A DNA stretch of 64,000 nt from Streptomyces sp. R302 (GCF_012927245.1 NZ_JABBGE010000003.1:310001-374000), one strand, 5' to 3'; positions 30,954-40,500 are shown, counted from the first letter of the stretch. Notes: generated by a model from the letters alone, not told the origin. Numbers and translations are program-made.

Positions 30954-31874
30954 ATGCGACACCTGCGTACGACGAAGACCACCACCCGGCTCCCGGCCCG
31001 GCTCCCGGCCCGGCTCCCGGCCCGGATCCCCGCCCGCGCCACCGCCCGGATCCCCGCCGTAGGGGCCCTGCTCGCGCTCCTCGCCGGGCTGCTCACCGTC
31101 CTCGGCACGGCGGGCACCGCGCACGCCGCGCCGCTCTTCAAGGCCCCGTTCCCCTGTGGCCAGAAATGGACGTACAGCCACCACTCGGCCGAGGTCCGCC
31201 AGGCCCTGGACTTCGTGCGCTCCGACGGCGGCGCCACCGCCGGCGCCCCCGTCCTGGCCTCGGCCTCCGGCACCGCCTACCGCTACGCGCAGCCCTCCGG
31301 CGCCGGGAACTACATCGTCGTCGACCACGGCGGCGGCTGGAAGACGTACTACTTCCACCTGGCCGCCTACTCGGTCGCGAACGGCGCCGCCGTCTCCCAG
31401 GGCCAGCAGATCGGCTCCACCGGCTCCACCGGCAACAGCTCCGGCGCCCACATCCACTACGAGCAGCTCTACAACGGCGTCGGCCGGTCCATCGTGATCA
31501 ACGGCGTCTCTCTCGCGCCCTACCCGGGCTCGTACGGCTCCAAGCACCTGACCAGCGACAACGGCTGCTCGGGCGGGGGCGGCGGCACGTACTGGGTGGA
31601 CACCTTCGCCAACGCCACCGGCTACGCCGCCGCCAACACGAACAACCCCCAGGGCGTCCTGAACGCCGGCACGAACTACGTCTACTGCAAGGTCTGGGGC
31701 CAGGAGATCCGCGACGCCTCCGGCAACTACAACCACTGGTGGCTCCGCACCGACCTGGACACCGTCTACGCCGGCAAGAACGGCTACGGCGCGTACGTCT
31801 CGGCGTACTACCTCTCCCGCTGGGGCAACGACGAGGCCCGCGACAACAACGGCACCGTCATCCCGAACTGCTGA
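30954..31874 (+). CDS. Secreted M23 family metallopeptidase
   Basis: The protein has 306 residues. A long basic N-region with four near-repeats of LPAR (13-28) precedes the hydrophobic core, and cleavage is predicted near AHA-AP (58-59). The M23/LytM domain has His76 or His77 and Asp86 (SHHSAEVRQALDF) and the HxH motif GAHIHYE (His166, His168), the zinc ligands of glycyl or peptidoglycan endopeptidases. The region after residue 195 (TYWVDTFANATGYAA...) is a C-terminal module rich in Tyr and Asn without a named family. It acts in the cell wall or medium. CGGAGGA precedes the ATG. Confidence 0.9.
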   Translation: MRHLRTTKTTTRLPARLPARLPARIPARATARIPAVGALLALLAGLLTVLGTAGTAHAAPLFKAPFPCGQKWTYSHHSAEVRQALDFVRSDGGATAGAPVLASASGTAYRYAQPSGAGNYIVVDHGGGWKTYYFHLAAYSVANGAAVSQGQQIGSTGSTGNSSGAHIHYEQLYNGVGRSIVINGVSLAPYPGSYGSKHLTSDNGCSGGGGGTYWVDTFANATGYAAANTNNPQGVLNAGTNYVYCKVWGQEIRDASGNYNHWWLRTDLDTVYAGKNGYGAYVSAYYLSRWGNDEARDNNGTVIPNC

Positions 31875-31897
31875 GACCTTCAGGAACGAAACGGGCA

Positions 31898-31940
31898 GGA
31901 GCCCCGCTCGTGCCGCACCTGCGGCACGGAGCGGGGCTCC
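31898..31940. terminator. Long hairpin terminator between convergent genes
   Basis: GGAGCCCCGCTC with GTGCCGC pairs with GCGGCAC and GAGCGGGGCTCC, leaving one bulged G and a 4-nt loop. It lies 24 bp after the M23 gene stop and before the convergent cold-shock gene, so it can serve both. Confidence 0.8.
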
Positions 31941-31981
31941 TTGGGTACTGCTCTAGAAGATCGAGATCGCCACTACGGCGT

Positions 31982-32185
31982 TCAGATCGTGGTGACGTTC
32001 TCCGCCTGCGGACCCTTCGGGCCCTGCGTGACGTCGAAGCTCACCTGCTGGTTCTCCTCAAGCGAACGGAAGCCGTTCGCGTTGATCGCGGAGTAGTGGA
32101 CGAAGACATCCGGGCCGCCGCCTTCCTGGGCGATGAAGCCAAAGCCCTTTTCAGCGTTGAACCACTTGACGGTTCCGGTAGCCAT
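31982..32185 (-). CDS. Cold-shock domain protein (CspA family)
   Basis: This 67-residue single OB-fold protein has both RNA-binding motifs: RNP1 KGFGFI (13-18) and RNP2 VFVHYS (27-32). Family proteins bind single-stranded RNA or DNA and act as RNA chaperones. GGAGGG lies just upstream of the ATG. The leader of up to about 200 nt contains a terminator-like hairpin, a feature of interest for its regulation. Confidence 0.95.
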   Translation of the reverse strand: MATGTVKWFNAEKGFGFIAQEGGGPDVFVHYSAINANGFRSLEENQQVSFDVTQGPKGPQAENVTTI

Positions 32186-32239
32186 GAGCCCTCCTATGGG
32201 CCAAAGGGTCGCCCTGCTCCAGAACCTGCAAACAAGTCT

Positions 32240-32279
32240 GAAAACTACAAAAGCCTGCGGGTCACATGCTCCGCAGGCT
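32240..32279 (-). promoter_or_regulatory. Terminator-like hairpin in the cold-shock gene leader
   Basis: On the minus strand AGCCTGCGG pairs perfectly with CCGCAGGCT (10-nt loop) and is followed by TTTTGTAGTTTTC. This is the layout of an intrinsic terminator, rare in Streptomyces. It lies 67 bp upstream of the cold-shock ATG, and no other minus-strand gene precedes it. It is therefore a candidate attenuator or RNA thermoswitch. Confidence 0.5.
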
Positions 32280-32457
32280 CTGTACTGCAAGGGAAACCAA
32301 ACTGCAACTTGCGTCGAGCGTAGCACGCAGTGTGCACGCAGCGATAGAGGGAAAGATCACGTCACCCTCATGTTTGATCCGATCCAAACGGGCTGACGCG
32401 CCGACCCGATCTGCCCCGCAGCGCCCCGGCGCCGTCCACCCGTCGAGACGGGGCTAG

Positions 32458-33339
<882 letters not shown>

Positions 33340-33548
33340 GCCCCCGGGCCGTCCTTCGCGAACCCGGGCAATTCACGTCCGCATTTCCCGCCCGGGACCC
33401 GCGTCGCGCACCCCCATTCCCTCCATGGGAATCGCGCAATTGAGCGTTCACCGGAAATTCATGCCGACGCGGACCCCGGCCCGGTCCCGTACCCCCGCTG
33501 GCGTACGCTGGGTCGGTCTGTCAACAACCCTCCGAAAGGGACGAAACG

Positions 33549-34748
33549 GTGACCGAGAAGGCCGACCTCCAGTCTGTTCTCGACCGTGCCGCCGAGGGCG
33601 GCCGTATCACCCCCGAGGAGGCGCTCGACCTGTACCGCTCGGCGCCGCTCCACGCCCTCGGCGCCGCCGCCGACGCCGTACGCCGCCGCCGCTACGCCGG
33701 TACCGAGCACATCGCGACGTACATCATCGAGCGGAACATCAACTACACCAACGTCTGCGTGACGGCGTGCAGGTTCTGCGCCTTCTACGCCGCCCCCAAG
33801 GACACCGAGAAGGGCTGGACCCGCGACCTCGACGACATCCTGCGCCGCTGCGCGGAGACCGTCGAGCTCGGCGGCACCCAGATCATGTTCCAGGGCGGCC
33901 ACCACCCGGACTACGGCGTCGAGTACTACGAGAAGCACTTCTCGGCCATCAAGAAGGACTTCCCGCAGCTCGTCATCCACTCCCTCGGCGCCTCCGAGGT
34001 CGAGCACATGGCGCGGATCTCCGGCGTCTCCGTCGAGGAGGCGATCACCCGCATCCACGCCGCCGGCCTCGACTCCTTCGCCGGCGCCGGCGCGGAGCTC
34101 CTCCCCGAGCGCCCCCGCAAGGCCATCGCGCCGCTCAAGGAGTCCGGCGAGCGCTGGCTGGAGATCATGGAGATCGCCCACAAGCTGGGCGTCGAGTCGA
34201 CCTCCACCATGCTCATGGGCACCGGCGAGACCAACGCCGAGCGGATCGAGCACCTGCGGATGATCCGCGACGTGCAGGACCGGACGGGCGGCTTCCGGGC
34301 CTTCATCCCGTACACGTACCAGCCCGAGAACAACCACCTCAAGGGCCGCACGCAGGCCACCCTCTTCGAGTACCTGCGGATGATCGCGATCGCCCGCCTC
34401 TTCCTCGACAACGTCGCCCACATCCAGGGCTCCTGGCTGACCACCGGCAAGGAGGTCGGCCAGCTCTCCCTGCACTACGGCGCCGACGACCTCGGCTCGA
34501 TCATGCTGGAGGAGAACGTCGTCTCCTCCGCCGGTGCCAGGCACCGCTCCAACCGCCTGGAGATCATCGACCTGATCCGCAAGGCCGGCCGCGTCCCCGC
34601 CCAGCGCTCCACCACCTACGAGCACCTCGCCGTCCACGACGACCCGGCGAACGACCCGGTCGACGACCGCGTCGCCTCCCACATCTCGTCCGTCGCCATC
34701 GAGGGCGGCACCGCCCACCCCGAGCTCAAGCTCCTCGACGCGAACTGA
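33549..34748 (+). CDS. mqnC: Cyclic dehypoxanthinyl futalosine synthase (radical SAM)
   Basis: This 399-residue radical-SAM enzyme has CVTACRFC (Cys70, Cys74, Cys77) ligating the 4Fe-4S cluster. Family motifs TNVCVTACRFCAFYAAP, GGTQIMFQGGHHPDYG and FIPYTYQPENNHLKG match MqnC rather than MqnE. It cyclises dehypoxanthine futalosine in menaquinone synthesis. The start is GTG with GAAAGGGACG upstream. mqnB, mqnD and mqnE are not in the window. Confidence 0.92.
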   Translation: MTEKADLQSVLDRAAEGGRITPEEALDLYRSAPLHALGAAADAVRRRRYAGTEHIATYIIERNINYTNVCVTACRFCAFYAAPKDTEKGWTRDLDDILRRCAETVELGGTQIMFQGGHHPDYGVEYYEKHFSAIKKDFPQLVIHSLGASEVEHMARISGVSVEEAITRIHAAGLDSFAGAGAELLPERPRKAIAPLKESGERWLEIMEIAHKLGVESTSTMLMGTGETNAERIEHLRMIRDVQDRTGGFRAFIPYTYQPENNHLKGRTQATLFEYLRMIAIARLFLDNVAHIQGSWLTTGKEVGQLSLHYGADDLGSIMLEENVVSSAGARHRSNRLEIIDLIRKAGRVPAQRSTTYEHLAVHDDPANDPVDDRVASHISSVAIEGGTAHPELKLLDAN

Positions 34749-34756
34749 GGCCCTCC

Positions 34757-35356
34757 GTGCCCACCCTGCACGCCGCCGACGGATCGCCGGAGACCGCCGT
34801 CCTCGTCGACGGCGCGCGGATCGCCGCCGTCGGCCCGTACGAGGAACTGGCCGAGCGGTACGAGGACGCCCGCCTCCGCCGCTGGCCCGGCATCCTGCTG
34901 CCCGGCCTGCTCAACCCGTACGCCCCCGAGCTCCTGGAGCGGACCTACCACCCGGACCCGCGCGAGGCCGACACGTACGGCACCGAGCCGATCACCGGCG
35001 AGCGGGCGGCGGAGATCCTCCGCTCCCACCCCGCCCGCCTCGGCGCCAGCGCCCGCCGGGGCGTCCAGCGGATGCTGGCCCACGGCACGGTCGCCGTGGC
35101 GGGAGAACTGCGGTCCCGGGCGGCCCAGGACGCCGTCCGCCGCGCCGGCCTCGCGATCGGACAGCGCCCGCCGAACCTCCCCGGCCCCCCGTCCCTCTCC
35201 CCGACCCCCCTGATCCTCCTCCCGCGCCCCACCCCCGGCGCCCCCGCCCGCTTCGCCGTCTTCGACGTCCCCGACACGGCGACGCTCGTCCGCCGCGGAG
35301 CCTCGACCTGCGTCGCCACCGTCCTCGACGGCCGCCTGGCCTACCGGGCCCGCTGA
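34757..35356 (+). CDS. Amidohydrolase-like protein lacking metal ligands
   Basis: This 199-residue protein has the N-terminal composite-domain start of amidohydrolases (AVLVDGARIAAVGPYEEL, then RRWPGILLPGLLNPYAPELLERTYH). Normal enzymes have LPGLxNxHxH after this point; here the HxH is replaced by NPYAPEL. The catalytic barrel that should follow is also truncated to a TIM-like fragment with GVQRMLAHGTVAVAGEL. It is therefore probably a pseudo-enzyme or a degenerate relative. GTG starts 8 bp after mqnC with CCCTCC-type spacing. Its conserved position suggests a menaquinone-linked but uncatalysed role; that is inference. Confidence 0.75.
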   Translation: MPTLHAADGSPETAVLVDGARIAAVGPYEELAERYEDARLRRWPGILLPGLLNPYAPELLERTYHPDPREADTYGTEPITGERAAEILRSHPARLGASARRGVQRMLAHGTVAVAGELRSRAAQDAVRRAGLAIGQRPPNLPGPPSLSPTPLILLPRPTPGAPARFAVFDVPDTATLVRRGASTCVATVLDGRLAYRAR

Positions 35357-35360
35357 CCCG

Positions 35361-36182
35361 TCAGCCGCCCTTGACGGCCGGCGGCGCCTTCGTCTCCATC
35401 GGCTGGGCGTCCGCGGCCTCCACCAGGTCGAGGAAGCGCGGGTCCTCGGCGACGGCGAGCAGCTGGCGCGGGGTGAGGGGCGACGTCACGTCGTCGGGCT
35501 CGACGCCGAGCTGGACGCGGCTCCCGCCGTACAGGAAGTTCACGTACGAGGCGAAGGTGCCCGGCTGGTTCACCGGCATCGACAGCAGATCCGCCTCGCG
35601 GTCCCCGTCGAAGGTGACGGCCTCGCAGACGACCTTGTGCTCCGGCAGGTTCGGGCACTCCTTGAGCGCCTCGTCATCGGTCGGCCGCACCGACACGACC
35701 ATCCGGAACGGCTTGCCGTCCGCCGTGATCCGGTACACGGCCACCTCGTCCTTGACCGGCCGGATCTCGGTGACCTTCGCGGGCAGCAGCTCGTCGAGCA
35801 GCGCGGCCACGCGCTGCTGGTGGACGGCCCGGCGCTCCCGCTCGGCGGGAGACAGCCCGTCCGGATTGTCGGGAGGGGTGACGCCCGGCGTCTCCTCCAC
35901 GACCACGGGCGGATAGCCAGCGCCCGGACCCGCGCTCGTCCCCGGTGACGAGGGCGGCGCGGCCGGCATCGCCGGTGCGGGCCCGCCGCCCGGCAGCAGC
36001 GTGAGCCCGAGCGCCCCCGCGGTGACCACCCCGAACGCGGTCGCCGCGGTGGCGAACCGGGCCCTGGCCCGGCGCCTGCGCCCCTCGCGCACGGCGACCG
36101 GGACGAGATCGGGCAGCGGCGGAAGCTCCTCCGCGGCACGTTCCAAGGCGTCCCGGAGGGTGGTGGTGTCGTCGTCCTTCAC
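35361..36182 (-). CDS. Membrane-anchored partner of a SigE-family sigma factor
   Basis: The protein has 273 residues from the GTG at 36182 (AGAGG upstream). A cytoplasmic N-terminal segment of about 45 residues (DDTTTLRDALERAAEELPPLPDLV) precedes one membrane helix (FATAATAFGVVTAGALGLTLL, about 45-65), a Pro/Gly linker and an extracellular domain of unknown fold with two cysteines. It starts 35 bp after the sigma-factor stop, the usual place for an anti-sigma or a sensor. It lacks the zinc-binding HxxxCxxC motif, so the anti-sigma role is inferred only from context. Confidence 0.8.
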   Translation of the reverse strand: MKDDDTTTLRDALERAAEELPPLPDLVPVAVREGRRRRARARFATAATAFGVVTAGALGLTLLPGGGPAPAMPAAPPSSPGTSAGPGAGYPPVVVEETPGVTPPDNPDGLSPAERERRAVHQQRVAALLDELLPAKVTEIRPVKDEVAVYRITADGKPFRMVVSVRPTDDEALKECPNLPEHKVVCEAVTFDGDREADLLSMPVNQPGTFASYVNFLYGGSRVQLGVEPDDVTSPLTPRQLLAVAEDPRFLDLVEAADAQPMETKAPPAVKGG

Positions 36183-36217
36183 AGCAGACCTCTTCCTCTT
36201 CTTCTTCCTCGGGTTCC

Positions 36218-36772
36218 TCAGAGCGAGAGCCCGGCGTCGGCCAGGCGGACGCGGAGACGGGCCAGCGAGCGCGAGCACTGGCTCTTCACGGTGGCCTCGC
36301 TGCACCGCAGCAGCGCGGCGACGGAGGCCACGCTCTGGTCGTCCCAGTACCGCAGCACCACCATGGCCCGGGCCCTCGGCGGCAGTTCGGCGAGCGCGGC
36401 GAGCAGCGTCACCCGCAGCTCGGGATGGTCGGCCACGGCCTCCGGCGCGGTCCCCCCGGCCCGGCCGAGCGCCAGCAGATCCCGCAGCCGCCGGCGCCGC
36501 TCCGCCAGGAACGTCCGGGTCAGCACGGTCTTGGCGTACGCGTGCGGATACTCCGCCGCCCCCGCCCGCCGCCAGTGCTGGTACAGCTTCGCCAGCGTCG
36601 TCTGCGTCAGGTCCCGCGCGTGCTCCGCGTCCCCGCAGAGCAGATACGCCGTCCGGTACAGCCGCTGCTGCGCGGCCCGCGCGAACGCCTCGAACCCGTC
36701 GGCCGACCCCACGTCCGCGACCACGTCCGCGACCACGTCCACCCCCGGCTCCCGCTCGGTCGTCAATGCCAT
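36218..36772 (-). CDS. SigE-family ECF RNA polymerase sigma factor
   Basis: The protein has 184 residues. Region 2 reads YRTAYLLCGDAEHARDLTQTTLAKLYQHW (about 38-66). Region 4 has LPPRARAMVVLRYWDDQSVASVAALLRCSEATVKSQCSRSLARLR (about 130-174). A GGGAG ribosome-binding site selects the ATG at 36772. This subgroup is abundant in Streptomyces; its regulon here is unknown. It could be tested for recognition of the shared signal of the FG-GAP array, but no link is visible. Confidence 0.9.
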   Translation of the reverse strand: MALTTEREPGVDVVADVVADVGSADGFEAFARAAQQRLYRTAYLLCGDAEHARDLTQTTLAKLYQHWRRAGAAEYPHAYAKTVLTRTFLAERRRRLRDLLALGRAGGTAPEAVADHPELRVTLLAALAELPPRARAMVVLRYWDDQSVASVAALLRCSEATVKSQCSRSLARLRVRLADAGLSL

Positions 36773-36888
36773 CGCACTCCCGCTCTCCTCACCGCCGTGT
36801 GCGTGTGTCCGACCGTCCTTGAGCACCCGCGCCGCCGAAAGGTTGAAGCGGTACCGGAAGAGATTCGGGCGGCTGCTTGAATGGGGAG

Positions 36889-37584
36889 GTGACCCGAGCA
36901 TCCCTGGACAAGCAGCCGCACGAAGTCGCCTCCATGTTCGACGGCGTGGCGGCCAACTACGACCTCACCAACGACGTGCTCTCGCTCGGCCAGGACCGGC
37001 GCTGGCGCAAGGAGGTCGCCAAGGCGGTCGACGCGCGCCCCGCGCAGAAGATCCTCGACCTCGCCGCGGGCACGGCCACCTCCTCGCAGCCCTTCGCGCG
37101 CGCGGGCGCGTACGTCGTCCCCTGCGACTTCTCGCTCGGCATGCTGCGGGTCGGCAAGCAGCGCCACCCGTGGATGCCGTTCACCGCCGGCGACGGCACG
37201 AAGCTGCCCTTCAAGGACGACGTCTTCGACGCGGTGACGATCTCCTTCGGCCTCCGCAACATCCAGGACACCGAGCAGGCGCTGCGCGAGCTGTACCGCG
37301 TGACGAAGCCCGGCGGCCGCGTGGTCATCTCCGAGTTCTCCCACCCCACCTGGGCCCCGTTCCGCACGGTGTACGAGGAGTACCTGATGCGCGCCCTGCC
37401 GCCGGTGGCCCGCGCCGTCTCCTCCAACCCCGACGCGTACGTCTACCTCGCCGAGTCCATCCAGTCCTGGCCCGACCAGCCCGCCCTCGCCGCCCTCCTC
37501 CAGAAGGCCGGCTGGTCCAAGGTCGCCTGGCGCAACCTCACCGGCGGCATCGTCGCCCTCCACCGCGGCTTCAAGCCGGCCTGA
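36889..37584 (+). CDS. menG: Demethylmenaquinone methyltransferase
   Basis: This 231-residue class I methyltransferase of the UbiE/MenG type opens with [34 protein letters not shown] and has the SAM-binding [19 protein letters not shown] and the [11 protein letters not shown] post-motifs also fit. It methylates demethylmenaquinone in the last biosynthetic step. GTG at 36889 gives the familiar length, but GGGGAG touches it directly, so an in-frame TTG at 36877 is a fallback. The next genes, a quinone-reductase-like flavoprotein and nuo, use its product. Confidence 0.9.
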   Translation: MTRASLDKQPHEVASMFDGVAANYDLTNDVLSLGQDRRWRKEVAKAVDARPAQKILDLAAGTATSSQPFARAGAYVVPCDFSLGMLRVGKQRHPWMPFTAGDGTKLPFKDDVFDAVTISFGLRNIQDTEQALRELYRVTKPGGRVVISEFSHPTWAPFRTVYEEYLMRALPPVARAVSSNPDAYVYLAESIQSWPDQPALAALLQKAGWSKVAWRNLTGGIVALHRGFKPA

Positions 37585-37593
37585 CCACCGCTC

Positions 37594-37837
37594 CGTTGTG
37601 GGCACACGTTCCGCTGGGGCGGTGCCCACCCGTCGCTCTGGCTGCGGTGCCGCGCCGCCGTTCCGTTGCGGGCAGGCGTTCCGCCGGGGCGGTGCCCACC
37701 CGTTCGCTCCGGTTGCGGCGCCGGGCCGCCGTTCCGCTGGGGCGGTGCCCACCCGTCGCTCCCGTTGCGGTGCCGCGCCGCAGTTTCGTTGTGGGCATAC
37801 GTTCCGCTAGGGCGGAACGGGTGGGCACAACGGAACG
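37594..37837. repeat. Degenerate tandem repeats, 50-85 bp units
   Basis: Four imperfect units contain the core CGTTCCGC-T/C-GGGGCGG, then TGCCCACCCGT and a TTGCGGTGCCG stretch. They begin near 37594, 37661, 37730 and 37782. The last unit ends in the complete two-stem element, which suggests that the array arose from it. Confidence 0.65.
37787..37832. repeat. Two-stem inverted element, copy A
   Basis: The outer stem CGTTGTG/CACAACG encloses an inner stem CGTTCCGC/GCGGAACG with a TAGG loop. GGCATA and GGTGGG lie between the two stems. Copy B at 37947 has the same plan on the other strand. Confidence 0.7.
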
Positions 37838-37946
37838 GCACCGTTAGCGGGTGCTTCCGCTTCTGCGCCTGAACCCGCACCGGTACGGAGCCGTACATCG
37901 TGGTGCGGGGTCCAGGCCCGGAAAGCCGAGGCGCGGCAGGGGGCGC

Positions 37947-37998
37947 CGTCCCTGTGCCCACCCGTCCCGCCCTAGCGGGACGTATGCCCACAGGGACG
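37947..37998. repeat. Two-stem inverted element, copy B
   Basis: The outer stem CGTCCCTGTG/CACAGGGACG encloses an inner stem CGTCCCGC/GCGGGACG with a CCTA loop. Reverse-complemented it matches copy A, with base pairs in both stems exchanged together. Confidence 0.7.
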
Positions 37999-38244
37999 CC
38001 GGGCCCGAGGGTGGGCACCGCCCTGCAGGGACGCCGGGCGCTCCCGGCATGGGGACGTCGGCGGGTACGAGCCCTGCGGTCGGCCCCGGGCGGCTCCACC
38101 CCGTACGTCTCGCCGTCCGCGGCCCTGGCACCCGAAGCGGCCGGAGCGGTCCGCCGGGTCGGGGACCCGCCCCTCCGGTGCGGCTCGTACCGGCCGTCCT
38201 AGACTTCGGTACGACCTCTTCGCCGACCTTTCGGGAGATTCGCC

Positions 38245-39531
38245 GTGACCGAGACCCCCCTCTCCGAGCACAGCGCAGACGTGATCGTCGTCGGGGCGGG
38301 CCCGGCCGGCTCCACCACCGCGTACTACCTGGCGAAGGCCGGGCTTGACGTGCTGCTCCTGGAGAAGACGGCGTTCCCGCGCGAGAAGGTCTGCGGCGAC
38401 GGCCTCACCCCGCGCGCCACCAAGCAGCTCGTCGCCATGGGCATCGACATCTCCGAAGAGGCCGGCTGGCTGCGGAACAAGGGCCTGCGGATCATCGGCG
38501 GCGGCGTGCGGCTCCAGCTCGACTGGCCCGACCTCGCCTCGTACCCGGACTACGGACTGGTCCGCAAGCGCGACGACTTCGACGAGATGCTGGCGCGGCA
38601 GGCGCAGAAGGCCGGCGCGCGGCTGTACGAGCGCTGCAACGTCGGTGCGCCGGTCGTCGACGAGCGCACCGGCCGCATCACCGGCGTCCACGCCAAGCTG
38701 GGCGAGGAGAAGACCGAGGTCACCTTCCGCGCCCCGCTGGTCGTCGCCGCCGACGGCAACTCGACGCGCCTCTCCCTCGCGATGGGCCTGCACCGCCGCG
38801 AGGACCGCCCGATGGGCGTCGCCGTCCGCACGTACTTCACGACCCCCCGGCACGACGACGACTACCTGGAGTCGTGGCTGGAGCTGTGGGACAAGCGCGG
38901 CGCCGAGGACCGTCTCCTCCCGGGCTACGGCTGGATCTTCGGCATGGGCGACGGCACGTCCAACGTCGGCCTCGGCATCCTCAACTCCTCCTCCGCCTTC
39001 CGCGAGCTGGACTGGCGCGAGGTACTGAAGGCCTGGTGCGCCTCGATGCCGGAGGACTGGGGCTTCACCCCGGAGAACATGACGACGCCGATCCGCGGCG
39101 CGGCCCTCCCGATGGCCTTCAACCGCCAGCCGCACTACACGAAGGGCCTGCTGCTCGTCGGCGACGCGGGCGGCCTCGTCAACCCGTTCAACGGCGAGGG
39201 CATCGCCTACGCGATGGAGTCCGGCCAGATCGCCGCCGACGTCATCGTCCAGGCCCACGCCCGCGCCACCCCCGCCCAGCGCGAACTGGCCCTGCACAAC
39301 TACCCGAAGATCCTCAAGGACACCTACGGCGGCTACTACACCCTGGGCCGCGCCTTCGTGAAGCTCATCGGCAACCCGAAGGTCATGAAGATCGCGACCC
39401 AGCGCGGCCTCACCCACCCGGTCCTGATGAAGTTCACGCTCAAGATGCTGGCGAACCTGACCGACCCGACGGGCGGGGACGCGATGGACCGCATCATCAA
39501 CGGCCTGTCGAAGGTCGCCCCGAAGGCCTGA
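38245..39531 (+). CDS. Geranylgeranyl-reductase-family flavoprotein (menaquinone reductase MenJ-like)
   Basis: This 428-residue protein has an FAD dinucleotide fold at VIVVGAGPAGSTTAYYLA (13-30) and the family signature CGDGLTPRA near residue 52. The second FAD motif is GDAGGLVNPFNGEGIAYAMESG. Homologues reduce isoprenoid double bonds; MenJ does so on the menaquinone side chain in actinobacteria. The location between menG and nuo supports menaquinone modification. The GTG start is preceded by GGGAGA. The substrate is inferred. Confidence 0.85.
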   Translation: MTETPLSEHSADVIVVGAGPAGSTTAYYLAKAGLDVLLLEKTAFPREKVCGDGLTPRATKQLVAMGIDISEEAGWLRNKGLRIIGGGVRLQLDWPDLASYPDYGLVRKRDDFDEMLARQAQKAGARLYERCNVGAPVVDERTGRITGVHAKLGEEKTEVTFRAPLVVAADGNSTRLSLAMGLHRREDRPMGVAVRTYFTTPRHDDDYLESWLELWDKRGAEDRLLPGYGWIFGMGDGTSNVGLGILNSSSAFRELDWREVLKAWCASMPEDWGFTPENMTTPIRGAALPMAFNRQPHYTKGLLLVGDAGGLVNPFNGEGIAYAMESGQIAADVIVQAHARATPAQRELALHNYPKILKDTYGGYYTLGRAFVKLIGNPKVMKIATQRGLTHPVLMKFTLKMLANLTDPTGGDAMDRIINGLSKVAPKA

Positions 39532-39545
39532 GCCCCGGAACGCCG

Positions 39546-39580
39546 AAGGGCCGTCGCTCCCCCGAGGAGTGACGGCCCTT
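39546..39580. terminator. Hairpin between convergent genes
   Basis: AAGGGCCGTCGCTC pairs with GAGTGACGGCCCTT (one G-T pair, 7-nt loop), followed by TCGT. It lies 15 bp after the flavoprotein gene stop and before the convergent NlpC/P60 gene, so it is bidirectional. Confidence 0.75.
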
Positions 39581-39603
39581 TCGTACGGCTGCGATCGCGG
39601 GGA

Positions 39604-40500
39604 TCAGAGGATGCGGACGGCGCCCGACGGCCGGTCCCAGTCCAGGGAGCGCTCGACGACGCCCGTGGACGGGTTCTGCGCGCCGACGTACTTGCCGCCG
39701 CCGACGTAGATGGCGACGTGGTACGAGCCGCTGCGGCTGCCCCAGTACAGGATGTCGCCCGGCTGGAGGTTGCTCAGGGAGACGGACGTGCCCATGCTCG
39801 ACTGGGAGTACGAGATGCGGGGCAGGTCGATGCCGGCCTGGCGGTAGGCGGCCTGGACGAGGCCGGAGCAGTCCCAGGAGTTGGGGCCGGTGCCGCCGGA
39901 GACGTACGCGTCGCCGACCTGCGCCTTGGCGAAGGCGACGATGGCGGCGGCGGAGCCGGAGGCGACCTGGGTCGACTCGGAGGCGGACGAGCCCGACGAC
40001 GAGGAGTCCGAGTCCGAGGAGGAGGCCGACGCCGACGTGGCGGCCAGCTGGGTGCGGGCGGCGTCGCGGGAGGCGCGGGCGCGGGCCTCAGCGCGGGCCT
40101 CGGCGGCGGCGCGCTCGGCCTCGGCCTTCGCCTCGGCCTCCTTGCGGGCCTTCTCGGCGCGCTCGGCCTCGGCCTTGCGCTCGGCCTCGGCCTTGGCCTT
40201 CTTGGCCTCCTTGGCGGCCTGCTCCAGGGCGGCGGCCTCCTGGGCCGCCAGGCTCTGGTCGAGGGCCTCCTGCTCGGAGGCTTCGGCGGAGGCGGCCACG
40301 GCGCTGGCGAGGTCGGTGCCGAGCGAGCCCAGCGTGGGCATCTCGATGGTCTCGGTCACCGGCTCGGCATTCGCCGGTCCGGCAGCACCGGCCACCGCGA
40401 TGGTGCTGAGGACGCCACCGGCAACTCCGGCGCGGAGCGCGAGCTTCGAGGCGCTGCGGCGGGGCTTCCGGTGGCTGGGTATGTGAGCGGTCTGGGACAT
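39604..40500 (-). CDS. Secreted NlpC/P60 endopeptidase with coiled coil
   Basis: The protein has 298 residues from ATG 40500. The basic start SHRKPRRSASKLALRAG leads into a signal peptide ending near PANA-EP (about 45). An Ala/Glu/Arg-rich coiled coil (about 80-150) and a Ser-rich linker follow. The NlpC/P60 domain in the last 125 residues has Cys in SWDCSGLVQAAY and His in SYHVAIYVGGG. It cuts peptidoglycan stem peptides. The frame stays open upstream to 40650 (including VAQPTFLEGNREALIAVVP), so a longer product is conceivable. A Crp-type site lies 239 bp upstream. Confidence 0.9.
   Translation of the reverse strand: MSQTAHIPSHRKPRRSASKLALRAGVAGGVLSTIAVAGAAGPANAEPVTETIEMPTLGSLGTDLASAVAASAEASEQEALDQSLAAQEAAALEQAAKEAKKAKAEAERKAEAERAEKARKEAEAKAEAERAAAEARAEARARASRDAARTQLAATSASASSSDSDSSSSGSSASESTQVASGSAAAIVAFAKAQVGDAYVSGGTGPNSWDCSGLVQAAYRQAGIDLPRISYSQSSMGTSVSLSNLQPGDILYWGSRSGSYHVAIYVGGGKYVGAQNPSTGVVERSLDWDRPSGAVRIL

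Larger units (their letters stand above)
37585..38244. other. 660-bp intergenic region with repeats and a structured element
   Basis: There is no credible gene. The first 260 bp hold degenerate tandem units rich in CGTTCCGC and GGTGCCCACCC. Two copies of a two-stem inverted element lie at 37787-37832 and 37947-37998 in opposite orientation. The last 150 bp carry a TAGACT hexamer (38200) that could be the -10 of the flavoprotein gene. Confidence 0.7.

Noticed and set aside
37594..37998. Possible CRISPR array
   Set aside because: Repeat units vary in length and sequence, there are no unique spacers of constant size, and no cas genes are nearby.
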